Part shown: piece after piece, positions 1 through 11,562 of the stretch
Layout: the number at the start of each line of letters is the position of its first letter
Position numbering within the stretch: the first letter of the stretch is position 1
Origin: Tubulanus polymorphus
Lineage: Eukaryota > Nemertea > Palaeonemertea > Tubulaniformes > Tubulanidae
DNA length: 64,000 nucleotides
Direction: 5' to 3'
NCBI RefSeq assembly: GCF_964204645.1
Contig: NC_134031.1
Span: 14,343,307 to 14,407,306 of the forward strand
Notes under the pieces: model-generated
The model's input: only the letters and a program-made list of their open reading frames with translations
What the model was told of the DNA's origin: nothing
Databases searched by the model: none
Translations under genes and position numbers: made by a program

Positions 1-215
1 TGGTTCGTGATGGATCGACTGAAAAGGAAAGGGGAGGGGTTAAGAAGAGCCTATTAGGTAGAACAATACTAATGTACCTCTGTGAAGTAGGTATCAATTT
101 GTGCTGCATTTAGAAGCAAGTGAAATTGACCGAACGGTCAGAAATACCCATCGTCATGTTTTTGAGAGCTTTTTGAGGAACGTTCGTACGTATCAACTTG
201 GTGGAACTAGGCACA

Positions 216-960
216 GAGTCAAATAATATTCACAAAACTGTAGAATTGGGTCCAGACTAAAATCAAACCCACCAACTGAGGAACTGAGTCCAAAGCTAAG
301 TTAATTGCACACTGTTAAACCTACGAGCAATTATCTAACAATTCCTCGTAGGTTAAACTGAACCCAAAGTCAAATTACATCCAAACAATGGTGGAACTGG
401 ATCCGAGTCAATTTAAAACCCAACTATTAACTGGGCCCAGAGACAAATTAAACCCACACAACTGTGGAACGAGGTCCAGGGTCAAATTAAATTCACACAA
501 CAACTGTGGAACTGGATCCAGAGTCAAATCAAACCCACACAACTGTGGAACTGGATCCACCATCAAATTAAACCCACACAACTGTGGAACTAGGCCAAGA
601 GCCAAATTAAACCCGCACAACTGTGGAATTGGGCCCAGGGTCAATATTAAACCTGCACAACTGTGGAACTGGGTCATCCATCAAATTAAACCCACACAAC
701 TGTGGAACTAGGCCAAGAGCCAAATTAAACCCGCACAACTGTGGAATTGGGCCCAGGGTCAATACTAAACCTGCACAACTGTGGAACTGGGTCATCCATC
801 AAATTAAACCCACACGACTGCGGAACTGGATCCACCATCAAATTAAACCCACATAACTGTGGAACTGGGTCCAGGGTCAAATTAAACCCACACAATCGTG
901 GAACTGGGCCCAGAGCCAAATTAAACCCACATCAATGTGGAACTGGATCCAGAACAGTTA
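216..960. repeat. 39-bp minisatellite with 118-bp higher-order unit
   Basis: About 18 copies of a roughly 39-bp unit built on AAATTAAACCCACACAACTG followed by TGGAACTGGGTCCAG. The first few copies are degenerate. A block of three units (about 118 bp) is duplicated almost exactly around 559-676 and 677-794, so the array grew by copying three units at once. Since 39 is divisible by 3, frames stay open through it on both strands; I read these as non-coding. The core GGACCCAGTTCCACAGTT, seen on the minus strand, recurs at 5040-5320, 34774-34900 and 50041-50124. Confidence 0.93.
318..354. repeat. Short palindrome inside the first minisatellite
   Basis: A perfect 10-bp inverted repeat, AACCTACGAG at 318-327 and CTCGTAGGTT at 345-354, with a 17-base spacer. 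The left arm continues as TACGAGCAATTATCT, which recurs as the arm of a perfect 17-bp palindrome at 11563-11598. It interrupts the 39-bp array and is probably a small insertion. Confidence 0.75.
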
Positions 961-1195
961 TTTTTCGTTAGGTTGCAGTTCAATCAGTATTGCACACAGT
1001 CGGTTTTCTGACAGCGACGTAAAACAAATTACCCTTTATATTCATTTCTGGTTTCCCGGTTTTGTTTAAAAGTTGTTGATTTATTTACGAGGTTCATCTA
1101 TCAAACTGTCCGGCAGACGACACCAGGAGATATTAGTTCTCATCAAGTGACAGCCTCGTTCCCAATGCAGCAACCGACAAATGCAACACTATAGA
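961..1195. other. No feature recognised
   Basis: Single-copy-looking sequence between two tandem arrays. I see no long ORF, RNA gene or repeat in it. Confidence 0.6.
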
Positions 1196-1760
1196 CTCAG
1201 GATGAAATTCTACCCCCCGTTGGTGTTACCGAGAAGCAGTTTGTGAAATACAATAGACTCTGTCCTTTTCTGTGGTAAAGTTGAGACCGGTAAAATTCTA
1301 CCCCAAATTTGTGTCAAATACTGAGTAAGAGTTTGTGAAATACAGTAGACTCTGTCTCTTACTGCAGTGAAGAAGAGACCGGTAAAATTCTACCCCGAAT
1401 AGGTGATAAATACCGAGTAAGAGTTTGTGAAATATAGTAGACTCTGACTCTTACTGCAGCGAAGTTGAGACCGGTACAATTCTACCCCGAGTTGGTGTCA
1501 AATACTGAGTAAGAGTTTGTGAAATATAGTAGACTCTGTCTCTTGCCTGCGGCAAAGTTAAGACTGGTAAAATTGTACCCAGAGAGATACCGAGTAAGAG
1601 ATTGTGAAATACAGTAGACTCTGACTCTTACTATACCTTGAGTTGGTGTAAAATACTGAGTAAGAGTTTGTGAAATACAGTAGACTCTGACTTTTACTAT
1701 ACCTTGAGTTGGTATCAAATACTGAGTAAGAATTTGTGAAATACAGTAGACTCTGTAAGA
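1196..1760. repeat. 91-bp tandem repeat, left part
   Basis: Units carry GGTAAAATTCTACCCC, then GAGTAAGAGTTTGTGAAATA and CAGTAGACTCTGACTCTTAC. The first block begins near 1209, 1289, 1380, 1472 and 1566, giving a period of 91-94 bp. The last two units are shortened to about 66 bp. The same array resumes at 2246 after an unrelated insertion. Open minus-strand frames here are by-products of the repeat. Confidence 0.9.
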
Positions 1761-2245
1761 GTCGACATCTATAAAGATGGCCGCTCACACCATAATTCTA
1801 CCAATTTCGTTTCTAGATCTTCGGTCCAGTCCTCTGCCGTGCTGAAGGTTTGGTTTACGTTTTGAACTACTTGAATTTGAAAGTTTATGACTAATTACGA
1901 ATGACGCTAACCAGCGGTGATAATTTGTACTACGTATATGCGGTCTCTCATTGGCTGGAACCCCTGCGCTCAGTTCCGTCGCGTCGCAGATGAGCTTATG
2001 TCGGCTGCGATCGAAAGCAACTGCCCGCCTACCGTAGGCCGGAGTAGAACATGGGCAACTAGCCGGAACGGCTTGCGACGAGTCGGTAGGTGTCGGTAGG
2101 CGTCGCGTTGCCGTCGCAAGTCGGCTAATGTCGAACCGATTGAGGAGCAACTGGCGGCCTCTCGTAGGCCGCTAGTTGCCGCTAATCGGCGATAAACCCA
2201 GTTGCGTCGGTAGGCGTCGCGTTGCTTGTCGACATAAGCCAGCCT
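1761..2245. mobile_element. Insertion splitting the 91-bp array, with fold-back core
   Basis: About 485 bp unrelated to the repeat on either side. It contains an imperfect inverted repeat: GCTTATGTCG at 1994-2003 matches CGACATAAGC at 2230-2239. Inside, the motifs GTCGGTAGGCGTCGCGTTGC and CGTAGGCCGCTAGTTGCCGC recur in both orientations. The GC-rich content differs from the AT-rich flanks. This is consistent with a fold-back element inserted into a minisatellite. I found no target-site duplication. A 121-codon minus-strand ORF crosses it with no recognisable similarity. Confidence 0.6.
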
Positions 2246-2475
2246 ATAGTAGAATATGTCTCTTGCCTGCGGAAAAGTTGAGACCTGTACAATTCTACCC
2301 AGAGAGATACCGAGTGAAAGAGTGTGAAATACAGTAGACTCTGACTCTTATTATACCTTGAGTTGGTGTCAAATACTGAGTAAGAATTTGTGAAATACAG
2401 TAGACTCTGACTCTTACTATACCTTGAGTTGGTGTCAAATACTGAGTAAGAGTTTGAGAAATACAGTAGACTCAG
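2246..2475. repeat. 91-bp tandem repeat, right part
   Basis: Continuation of the array of 1196-1760. The units near 2270, 2345 and 2410 carry the same TGTGAAATACAGTAGACTCT phrase in the same orientation. The interruption at 1761-2245 is therefore an insertion and not two independent arrays. Confidence 0.9.
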
Positions 2476-3640
2476 GGGAATTTATTTCGTATCCATCCAT
2501 TCTTTCTTCCACCGAAATGCAAGAATCAAACAGCTACCATACATCTCTATCGACTTTTGAAAAATGTTCAGACTTTGGTTCCGCATCTTAAACCGGTGAA
2601 GATGCACTGTCATTTTTATCGATTTAACTCTCCCGGTCGACGGTTAAGTGGTTACCGATGTAAACGCCCAGTAATCATGGCTACTTCAACCGAGCCATTG
2701 CGTATATCACAAAGCAATTATCTGCAAGATAAAATAAGCTTCCCCTGTTTCACCGATAGGGATAAACTGAAAAGCCTTGTATAGAAAATTGCTGTCAAAA
2801 ATAACTGAAGTTCTGTCTGCCGAAAGTAACGCGTCAATCGACTGCTAAACAAAATTTGCCGTTTAATTTTCGTAGGAAAATTTTCACAACAAATTGAGAA
2901 AATCCTAAATCTCAGAGAAAATCTTAAATCTCAAATCTTAAATGATAAATCTCAGTATTGACCATGGCGGCCAGAATTGTAGAGAATATTATAATTTGAT
3001 CTACAGATAACATCGTTCTAATCCATGCATCGACATGAAGTATCAGTTTGATTTGTCGAAAAAAGTTTTGCATGTAACTTTAAAAAAGTTTACTATGATT
3101 GAACAAATTATTCGGCAATAAACCACGGGCCCAGTTCCACAAAAAGGTCGTTAAGATAAACCGATGAAGGAATTATTTAAGATTGACATTAATGGTTAAA
3201 TGTTTTTGTTTGATTGTGTCTTTGGAAGGACCTATCGCGTCTGGTAATTTCTTCTGTTTATCTTAGAATCGATTTATAGTATAGTAGTTTATTTGTCACC
3301 ATCAATATGTACAAATAAAAAAAATAACAAAGTAGGTAACAGACACGGAGGTGACGGGAGCCCGAGCAGAGCCATGAAGTCGATATACATAGTATATATA
3401 AATTTAGGAGGTAATCAGTTTTTGGATAAGCTGGCATTGAAGGAGTTGGAACTTGTTTATGTAACTGAAACCTGGGTTGGTTCCTGATTTGCAGCGGAGT
3501 CACTATGATTTTTGTAGGGGTAATAATCAAAACACGCGGAACTACAGCCAAGCTCCAATATACCGCCATCCCTTAAACTGCCACCCTAGCCTACCACCAG
3601 ATTTTCTCAACCATAGATATCGATACGAGACATAGTAAAA
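2476..3640. other. No gene recognised
   Basis: AT-rich anonymous sequence. A fragment at 3126-3140 (GGGCCCAGTTCCACA) matches the terminal phrase of the fold-back families but has no matching right end that I can see. Open frames near 2557-2784 and 3258-3569 lack recognisable domains and overlap on opposite strands. Confidence 0.6.
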
Positions 3641-3886
3641 CACCCCCGATATACCACCATACTCTTAGTATGATAACCACTCATACGTCAGCTCAGGACA
3701 CCCAACGATGATCTCTAGAGCCAGGGTGATATCGAAACGTCGTGTATTTCATTTTAGATTTTTTGTATAAACAAATTCTCGATTTTAGAATTCTTTTAAT
3801 TTGTACATAGTGGGTTTTTATCTTACCACCATACTCTCTATGCCGCCAAAATCGTTCTACGCCGATGTGGGTGGTATATCGGGGTG
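3641..3886. mobile_element. MITE-like element with 17-bp inverted ends
   Basis: The left end, CACCCCCGATATACCACC (3641-3658), pairs with the right end GGTGGTATATCGGGGTG (3870-3886) with one extra C on the left. The 246-bp interior has no coding capacity. This fits a small non-autonomous DNA transposon. A related phrase (ATATACCGCCATCCC) lies just outside at 3558. No clear target duplication is visible, so the superfamily is unassigned. Confidence 0.6.
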
Positions 3887-4068
3887 ACTATATGTGCTAT
3901 ACTTTTCACCGTATCTGCCGAGCGCCCCGAAGGTAAACGATCATTTCTGAATCCTTGAAATCACTTCAATGTTCTTGGATACGTATTCTTTTTTGAATTC
4001 GAAGCTTGAGAGGGGCGTTCTGAAGCAAAATATTTATGAAGTTTCCGGAATGTGAAGAAAAATCATAA

Positions 4069-4361
4069 TTTGGAACTAAAAAAGTGCGGGACAAGGATTT
4101 TAAAAAGTGGATCGTCCGCTGCACCCGACTCCCCTCTGATGAAGCCCATCATTTGAACTGGGTGAAGTATTGGGCGTGTAACAGTGACGGTCTGGCTGGG
4201 ATTCGAGATGCGCTAGGGGAAAAATGCGATGAATATGATTACGTCTCAACTGATAATTGTATATGACAGTTAGATATAAGAATCCAGCAGCGGCCACGCC
4301 GTATTTCATTGAGTTTGCTGTAAGTGATATATTGGACGATGACTTTACTATAAATAAATCA
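4069..4361 (+). pseudogene. Protein-like fragment with a frame break, unassigned
   Basis: One frame is open at 4069-4265 and reads like ordinary protein, for example KKWIVRCTRLPSDEAHHLNW. It ends in a stop near the point where a second frame opens (from 4257); an ATG at 4263 begins MTVRYKNPAAATPYFIEF, which stops just past an AATAAA at about 4351. Two adjacent protein-like frames suggest either one coding segment broken by a small indel, or a terminal exon using a splice site in between; GTAAGT occurs at 4320. I do not recognise the family. The first frame has no ATG near its start. It could be a retrotransposed or transposon-derived fragment, or chance. Confidence 0.3.
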
Positions 4362-4369
4362 TGAATTTA

Positions 4370-4648
4370 TCACAGAACCCTTCCTCCTTCCCTCTCTCCC
4401 TCTCATCACTTACCCGATTTAACCCTTTATTTTCCTCACACTTTCCTCTCTATCCCTATCTTACCTCTCTTCCTTTTCATTTTCCTTTTCCTCTCTCCCT
4501 TTCTCCCTCCCTCCCTCCCTGTCTCCTCACCCTATCTCACCCCTTCTCCTTTCTCTCCCTCTCAATCCTTGTCTAACCTCTCTCAGTCTTCCACTCCTCT
4601 CTCTTTTACACTCTCTCCTTCTCGCTTCCTTTTTGCCTCTCTGTGTCA
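4370..4648. repeat. Pyrimidine-rich (CCCT/CTTT) tract
   Basis: About 280 bp almost entirely of C and T on the plus strand (CCCTCTCTCCC-type words). It opens a spurious reading frame rich in L, S, P and F. Low-complexity sequence. Confidence 0.85.
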
Positions 4649-5039
4649 CGTTTCATCCACTACGTTATTCTAGTCGATGACGTACATATTGAAAAATAAT
4701 AACCGTATTTTTAGACAAGAAATCTTGACATTTTCCGTAAACGCGTTCGATGAGAATTCGTCGCAGTACACACAGAGTATAAGTCGCAGTTGCAGTGCTC
4801 TTCGATTCCCGTTGGATGCACAGTTGACATACATATTTACAGTTTCTTTTTTCATTTTCTAAACATTCGTTGAATCAAAGCTAGAAAGCTTTTAATAGGA
4901 TTGATTGATTTTTAGGGGAGAGGACCGACATTAAAGCGTTCCTCGTGAAAGCAGAATATAATGATTATCTGTATAGTTCGGTTTGAAAATTACAAGTTTA
5001 TTTTAGAATATAGAAATCTTTTGGAATTTATTGGATTAA
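4649..5039. other. No feature recognised
   Basis: Short frames overlap on both strands at 4670-4862 with no domain signal. Nothing else is seen. Confidence 0.6.
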
Positions 5040-5320
5040 ATGTTACAGTGCTGGTTCCTGTTCCACTAAAGGGCCAGTTCCAAATATCAAAACCAAATCC
5101 CACAGTTCAGGTTCCAGTTCCACAGTTAAGAAAGAACTCAGCACTTAGGCCCAGCTCCACAGTTCAGGACGCAGTTCCACAGCTCTGGGCCCAGTACAAC
5201 ATTTCTGGAGCCAATTCCACATTTCCGGACCCAATTCGACAGTTCTGGATTCAGTTTCCACAGCTCTGGGCGCTGTTCAACAGTCCTGAAGCCAGTTCCA
5301 CGGTTCCCAGATCCAAACAA
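5040..5320. repeat. Minisatellite of CCCAGTTCCACAGTTC units
   Basis: About ten degenerate copies of a 24-30 bp unit with core GGNCCCAGTTCCACAGTTCT. The same core is found in the 39-bp array at 216-960 (opposite strand) and at 34774-34900. The plus-strand frame across it (VPQL repeats) is a by-product. Confidence 0.85.
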
Positions 5321-6543
5321 ACTAAAACCTCAATTGAAAATAAAATAGTCTTTACTAAATCGTATAAAATTTCACAGTAAGGAAATGGTTGATGTCAAAC
5401 CATTACAAGCTAGGGCCCCTTCATAATGGTCTGAACTTGATAAGAAATGAATTGCGTGATGCACCGTAAAAGGGGTCACAATTCTTCCTTTAGACGCTTG
5501 AAGTTCTGTGAAACTTGGTGACGCTGTGAACGACCGATGTAGAACTTTCTGAATATTGTAATCAACTTATTCCGCTAAACGAATGACACTTCGAGAGCTC
5601 GCAGCGAAAAAAATGTATATCTAAATCAACCCATAAATCGCGTAATACACGGTGTGTGCGAAAGCCTAAATATACTTATCTGTGAGTAAAAATACGTGTA
5701 AACGGTTTGGAATGGTTGGAATTCGGTATTTCCAAAAGTGCTCAATATCCGTCGTGTACGGCGATAGTTGAATGAAGTGGAATCAAGTGGAATCACGAAT
5801 GAAATCAAGAATTACTAGATTGTAATAGCGAAATTGCGATGATTGCTCAAGAGAGAGAGAGAGAGAGAGAATATGGAGGATGTCGCCTTGCCAACAGTCG
5901 ATCGGATGAAACGGTTTATTTGTTGATTATCAAGTGACAAGAAACTTGATTCAAATGAAACATCTAATAAATGTTCGATAGCACTTTGCAAACTGGTGCC
6001 GGCCCCGGACTTAATTAGCTTTCTCTTGTTCAAACATTCGGCCACATAGTATGAATCAGTGGCCATATCCCTTCCCCCTCGCCCTTCCTACATCCCCCTC
6101 TCAGCCTCCCACTTGATTTGACTCGAAACTGATTTTGTTGTAGTTGTAGTTAGAGTGGTCTACTCGACCGATGGACAAACACGGGAGGGAAATAAACGAT
6201 TCGACGTGTGTTGCTGATGTGTCCGGGAATGACAGGAATGTTTCTCTATACGATAGATGGTTGAAGACCAAACATCTATTTATCATAGAGAGATGAGGGG
6301 GCAGCCTACTACTTGAATCAATCCCGATGTAATGTTGCATTTTCCGATGTTTCTCGAGCTCCTGTTGTTAGATTATGTAACGATCACTTCACTATGGTGC
6401 AGGGCTCGGTTTCAGAAATACCAGTCTGACAGAACTGAGTTTTATGAGCGCTAAAACGCGTCATCCATCTTTTACTACTTCGTCATCATTTTTTGGCATT
6501 GACGTGGTCAGTTTGTGTTGTCCTACGTAGTGCGCATCGTACG
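5321..6543. other. No gene recognised; contains (GA)n
   Basis: Anonymous sequence with a (GA)11 microsatellite at about 5849-5870. Short frames on the minus strand (5626-5808, 5815-6066, 6101-6340) have no recognisable domain. Confidence 0.6.
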
Positions 6544-6555
6544 GGTGACGTCACC
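6544..6555. promoter_or_regulatory. Palindromic CRE-like site
   Basis: GGTGACGTCACC is a perfect 12-bp palindrome containing the full cAMP-response element TGACGTCA bound by CREB/ATF-type bZIP proteins. One isolated site is weak evidence for function. Confidence 0.35.
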
Positions 6556-7560
6556 GGCACCTACCCCTGATTGCTGAACGGCCCGATAGTGGATAGTTTC
6601 TAAAATAGATAAGCATCAGATCCGAACCACTGGCGTCTGCGTTTTCTTTCTATTGAAAGCAATGTCTCGCGTTGATTCTTTGCTGAAATGTCGTTGTATT
6701 GATTTCTCGACAAATTGTCCGGTGGGTGCTTTTGTTCAAAAGATGTTGACAACAATATGGCCGCCAGTCAGTGAGTCAGTCAGTCAACAATTACCCCGTT
6801 GTATCCGTAGAGAACAAGTAAACAATCTATCTATTTCAGAAATCCACAACCAAAAGGAAAACTTCTTAGGGTTATTTTGGTTATTTCAACTCGAATTGTG
6901 AGCGATTTTCATTATCAACTGTTGTTACTGATAAATAGTGGAGAGAAAGGTTTCAAGTTCGACTGATGATCACATAGCGGGGGTTGATCAAGCGCGGTTT
7001 GCAAACAAAATCGAAAGAAATGCAACCCCGAGCAATCGAACCAATTGAAATTATAACCATTACATATTAACCTTTTCTTGAATCAGGACCCAGAGGGCGG
7101 ACTGACAGACAAGCTGACTCATTGATATACCTGAAGCAGTTAGGGTCTGATTTGAGAACGAGCTTAACTTAATCAGTCAAAACCAGCTATAAGCGCACGA
7201 CGTCAAGACAACCCCTCCCTCGTGAAATCGATCATTAAGAATAAACAACGACGTTTACTGCGGCAAGAAATTACAATCGTGTTTGACATGACCAAATGCC
7301 AAAAAAACTCAGCACGAACTCGGAATAGAAAAATTATTGCCGACTTACGACGTTTTTTTTTAAGGAGCACGCGACGTCTGGTTCAGACTGGTTCCCATGG
7401 TTGTTGTTAACACGCCCGCAAGGTCTGAAATCAGTGAACTTTTCCATCGTGTCGGAAAAAATATACATTTTCCAAGAAATCTTACGTGATGCAATTTGGT
7501 TTTGCAAATTGTAGGTAGATGAAAGGCTGACTGTGACTTTGAACAACGGGGCAAACCGTC
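6556..7560. other. No gene recognised
   Basis: Anonymous sequence. Frames at 6653-6901 and 7222-7410 are short and have no domain signal. Part of a direct GTCAGTCAGTCAGT run lies near 6770. Confidence 0.6.
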
Positions 7561-7790
7561 ACAGTCTAAGCTCATTTTTTTATATAACTCAATATAACAA
7601 GTTAACGTCAGACTCTACGCTCATTTTGGTTCTATAACCAATCCAAAAAACTAAAGATCCCATTATCACGCTTTAAGATCACTCTTAACTTGCATAAGTC
7701 ATGGCATAATTGAGCCATGGCCAGACTATTTAGTCATTTGAGTTAAGACCAGGTCTAAGCTTGCTTTATAATCAGGGATCAGTTGCTCAA
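7561..7790. mobile_element. Degenerate TTAAGACC-family fold-back copy
   Basis: Contains the internal phrases of the family described at 49823-49964: TAAGCTCATTTTGGTTCTATAACCAATCC-like words, AGTTAAGACCAGGTCTAAGC and CAGTTGCTCAAATGG. The ends are decayed, so the limits are approximate. Confidence 0.5.
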
Positions 7791-8610
7791 ATGGTCGTCA
7801 GAGTTGAAACTGATGGAAACAAATATCGCGATTACAATGCGATTTCGATTCTCACCCTACCACTTTACTTAAGCCGAAGCAACTGGCCCCGGAATCGCAC
7901 CAGTTGATTACATCAGTATAACTCAAGACCGAGTGTGTATACGTAAGACCCCGTTTTGTACCTGAATCGCGACTGTGCAACACTTGCATAAGGAACCCTC
8001 CTTGAAGACATGTTGCTAGAAGATTCACATCACGATCCCGTCGAAACGACGAATCTAACTATAATAGAAATCCTTGAATCTATTTCGCGCGCTATCGAGC
8101 AATTTAATTGTTTAAATCGTTCGATCTTTGCTGAAATAAATCACGCCCGGCAGACGGAGAAGGAGGAACTGTCACTATTCAGCCGGCGAATCTGTTCTTA
8201 TTCAAGTCGCTAAAGCTTTTGAAGTTATTTAACGAGTTATACTCCCTTAACGACCGAGACATATATATGTATATACATACAAGGGGCTCATCTTCGATCC
8301 GAAGGCAATTCTTACAATTAGTTTATCCAAACTTCCACAGAAGATTGATTAGTCTATTTATGTCTTAGTTGATCTTGATTTTTCGAGCGCACAAGCCGCC
8401 GATTCAAGCCTGTTTGTCGCCGTCAAAAGACAAAATCGAATCCCGCCGCTAGTCTGCGTGCACGCCGTTCACTGACACCGGGCGATTTGTTATTCAATAT
8501 CGTTAGATTCGAGATTTCATTACTGAAAATGGTCGCTACAGATCCCTATAATACTCGCGTCAATAGCGAAACGATTCTCAATTGGAAGAAAACGGCTTTC
8601 GAGATATTAA
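7791..8610. other. No gene recognised
   Basis: Anonymous sequence. A 67-codon plus-strand frame at 8010-8213 looks protein-like in composition but matches nothing I know. ACATATATATGTATATACAT near 8260 is a short TA-rich palindrome. Confidence 0.55.
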
Positions 8611-8697
8611 TGAAATTTCTCCCTCTCCCTCTCTCTTTCTCCTCGGCGATCTCCCGGCTCCCTCTCCCCTCTCTCTCCTCTCTCTCCCTCCCTTAGT
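8611..8697. repeat. CT-rich tract
   Basis: CTCCCTCTCTCT-type low-complexity pyrimidine run of about 85 bp. Confidence 0.8.
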
Positions 8698-8934
8698 GAC
8701 TGAAAGAACGCCGGTTAAATGCCACACTTGTTTGTTTATATCTGAGGATGAATAGAATATCAGCAGCGCAGAATCTAATTGAATAAAGAATGTCGCCGAA
8801 TTTCTGTATACTTTAATAAGATCCTGTCGACGTGGCTGAGAGCGAGCGAGCGAGTGAGCGAGATTACGTCAGCGTCGCGATGGCGAGTCGTATTTATAGA
8901 ACCCATAGGTTTCGTCGTGTATAGTCGAGCCTTT

Positions 8935-9200
8935 CAGAAAGAACTAGTCTAAGCTTGTCTTAGTTCTAAACCCAATCTAAGAATTTAGGATCAAGCCTAA
9001 GCTTATTTCAGTTCTATAACCACTAACATCTTAAGACCAATCCAAGCTCATTTTTGTTGTAAAAAGCTCATTTTGATTCTATATATAACCAATGTAACAA
9101 CTCAAGATTATTCTAAGCTCATTTTAGTTCTATAGCCTATCTGACAACTCGAGAGCAGTCTAAGCCATTTTTTGGTTCCATCACAAACCTAACTATTAGA
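8935..9200. mobile_element. Tandem copies of the TTAAGACC fold-back family
   Basis: Four or five consecutive units of about 50-60 bp share TCTAAGCTCATTTTAGTTCT and ATAACCAATCTAACAACTTA. These are the internal words of the dispersed element seen intact at 49823-49964 and 22319-22447. It is either an internally expanded copy or nested copies. Confidence 0.6.
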
Positions 9201-9515
9201 TTTTGAATAGAGTTTGACTAATTTCATTTCAATGAGCTATAGGCTGATTAAGATATGAACTCACAACTGCAGGAACCGGGTCGTGACTAATGATATCAGT
9301 AGTGTTCACTGACCTCGATGACCCTTGTTGTTCCGAAGTTAACATTTATATTGATGACATAGTAATAATAATAATGATCAATCTATGTAAATGCGTGAAT
9401 GATTAAGCGCTGAATCCAGTCGACCTTTTTCAACTTTGTGTCAGGGGACGAAGTTTTACTGGTGAAAATGACAGAATTTATGCTACATAAATTGATGACT
9501 ATTCGATGAAAACGA
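9201..9515. other. No feature recognised
   Basis: Anonymous sequence with a short (TAA)n at about 9362-9376. Confidence 0.6.
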
Positions 9516-9519
9516 AAAG

Positions 9520-9561
9520 CATGTGATTAATCACGACATCACGTGACTGCAACATCACATG
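9520..9561. promoter_or_regulatory. E-box cluster (CATGTG, CACGTG, CACATG)
   Basis: Three bHLH-type E-boxes lie within 42 bp: CATGTG at 9520, ATCACGTGAC around 9540 and ATCACATGAC around 9556. The TCACGTGA and TCACATGA contexts match sites used by MITF/TFE/USF-type bHLH-zip proteins. The cluster may mark a regulatory element; no nearby promoter is identified. Confidence 0.35.
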
Positions 9562-9574
9562 ACCGACAATTGAA

Positions 9575-10725
9575 TAGTTGTCGGATGTGGAGTTATGTTT
9601 TTGCACGAATTCATTTGGGTATTTTTTTCTGCCTCGACGGTTCGTTCGACGTTCGTTCGGTTTTTTATGATAACCGAATCAAATGCTTTTTTCTCCCGAA
9701 ACGCAGAACGCGACGGGACCAAACGCAAAGAGAACCGAACACGCGCTTTTTTATCGGCATCAATTCTCGTGGTATCAGTCGCAATGCATGTTTACAATTC
9801 TCTGGGCCGCAATCAACCGCTGTGAGACCGTTCCCGGAGGTGTTGTTATCACAAATCCAAATAAATGGTCTCCGTGGCCGTAAAACATTAGTTTAAGACC
9901 GGCCATACTGATAATCATGGATAGATACTGGTCGACACACATATCCTCACGGGTAAAATCTCCCCAAACCGATCTGTCGATGCCCGCCTAGCCACGTATT
10001 GTGTAGTCGGTTTAAAATATAATAACACGTTCATTACGTTATCTATAGCCGATGTCAGAATAAATCAATGACCTTGCACCTAATTTGCATATTATGGTAA
10101 TTTGCACTCGACGCACCTACTAGATAGACTACGGACGGCGAGAATGGCGTGTTGGTCTGGATGGAAATGCGAGTCTGAATATGGCGACGATAAAGCAATC
10201 CTTTAAAAAAATTACCGAAAAACCGTTATTTTGAAAAGAGAAAACTTCTGCTACCATCATGATATGATGGGAAACTTTTTAAGGTCAAACTAGCTTAAAG
10301 TCGTCATTAGATGCGTTATCGCATAAATGAAGTCATCTCTATTAGTCCCAATTCTACAATTGAATTTACTTAGAGTAAGTCATCATTTGATTGAGTCCTC
10401 GCATCACAGCGATTATTAACAAGTCTTTTCTATTTTGAGTCCCCAACTTGTATTTTTCAAGTAAGTTTAAGTCTTCGTTTGGATAAATCTTCCGCATGAT
10501 GATCGTCCAAAATGATGAATTTTGCAATATCTATACATATATTATTAATACCAGAAGAAAAATGGACGTATTTTCCTTCGGGAAATTGCGTCGCCTTTCA
10601 AGTTATCAATGTAACAGGAAACTTGTACGTATACCTTAATAGATCATAGCTGCTAGCGGCGATCGCAGAAATGTAGAACGGACAATAGTCTGAACTGTAA
10701 GACAAAATAACAAAATAAGAATAGA
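9575..10725. other. No gene recognised
   Basis: Anonymous sequence. Three plus-strand frames overlap at 9543-9896 and none has a recognisable domain or convincing codon use. Confidence 0.6.
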
Positions 10726-10728
10726 GTG

Positions 10729-10872
<144 letters not shown>

Positions 10873-11084
10873 CCGTGTGTGACGATACCGAAATCAAACA
10901 ACTATCCACAAGTAAATGCTATACACATATAGCGCAAATAAAGACTTTATTAGATCTTACAGTATCGTCTAAGAGTCTAAGACATGAGATCGAATGTGTG
11001 GATGGATAGGGTGGGGTTGGGGAGTTTTATCAATTAGAACTATACCGTGTGACTTATATACTTATTTATCCAACCCTTAGGTCT

Positions 11085-11180
11085 GAAAAAAGAGTTCAAA
11101 ATGTTTCCTGGAGTAGTTTATTCGACATTTCGACTATATTCTGATAATCACAATTCAGGAATGCCGACGTATCGTCTAAA
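11085..11180. mobile_element. Partial copy of the TTTCGACTATA hairpin family
   Basis: TAGTTTATTCGACATTTCGA followed by CTATATTCTGATAATCACAATTCAGGAAT-like sequence matches the left half of the hairpin element at 40717-40810 and the copy at 30655-30790. Only one arm is recognisable. Confidence 0.5.
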
Positions 11181-11562
11181 TATGAGATTTATGGTGTGGT
11201 AGTGCGATGAGGGGGGATGGAACTGGGGAAGGGATACGGTGGAAGGGTGTGTACCGTACAGGTGAGAACGGTACATGAGATTTTTATTTTTTATTTTTAA
11301 GTCTCTGAATTATCTTGTTCTTCGGATTTGTATGGTAAGCATGGTAGACAGTTAAATACGCCTGTGAAGATATGGCGCCTACCAGGGGAATCTGGGCTCA
11401 ACTCCGTTTTCTGGTTAAGTAGTTCAAGCGGCGAATACCAGTACAGATTAATACGGCGAGGGCAATGTCGAAGAAATATCCTTCGAAAATCCGACAATCA
11501 GAAGCATTCTTTAAGAAATTCCGGCTGAAATTTCATTATATGAACCCGAAGTGGATGGGATC

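Noticed and set aside
1785-2150. 121-codon minus-strand frame
   Set aside because: Lies in a fold-back insertion with many inverted motifs; no domain and an opposing frame on the plus strand.
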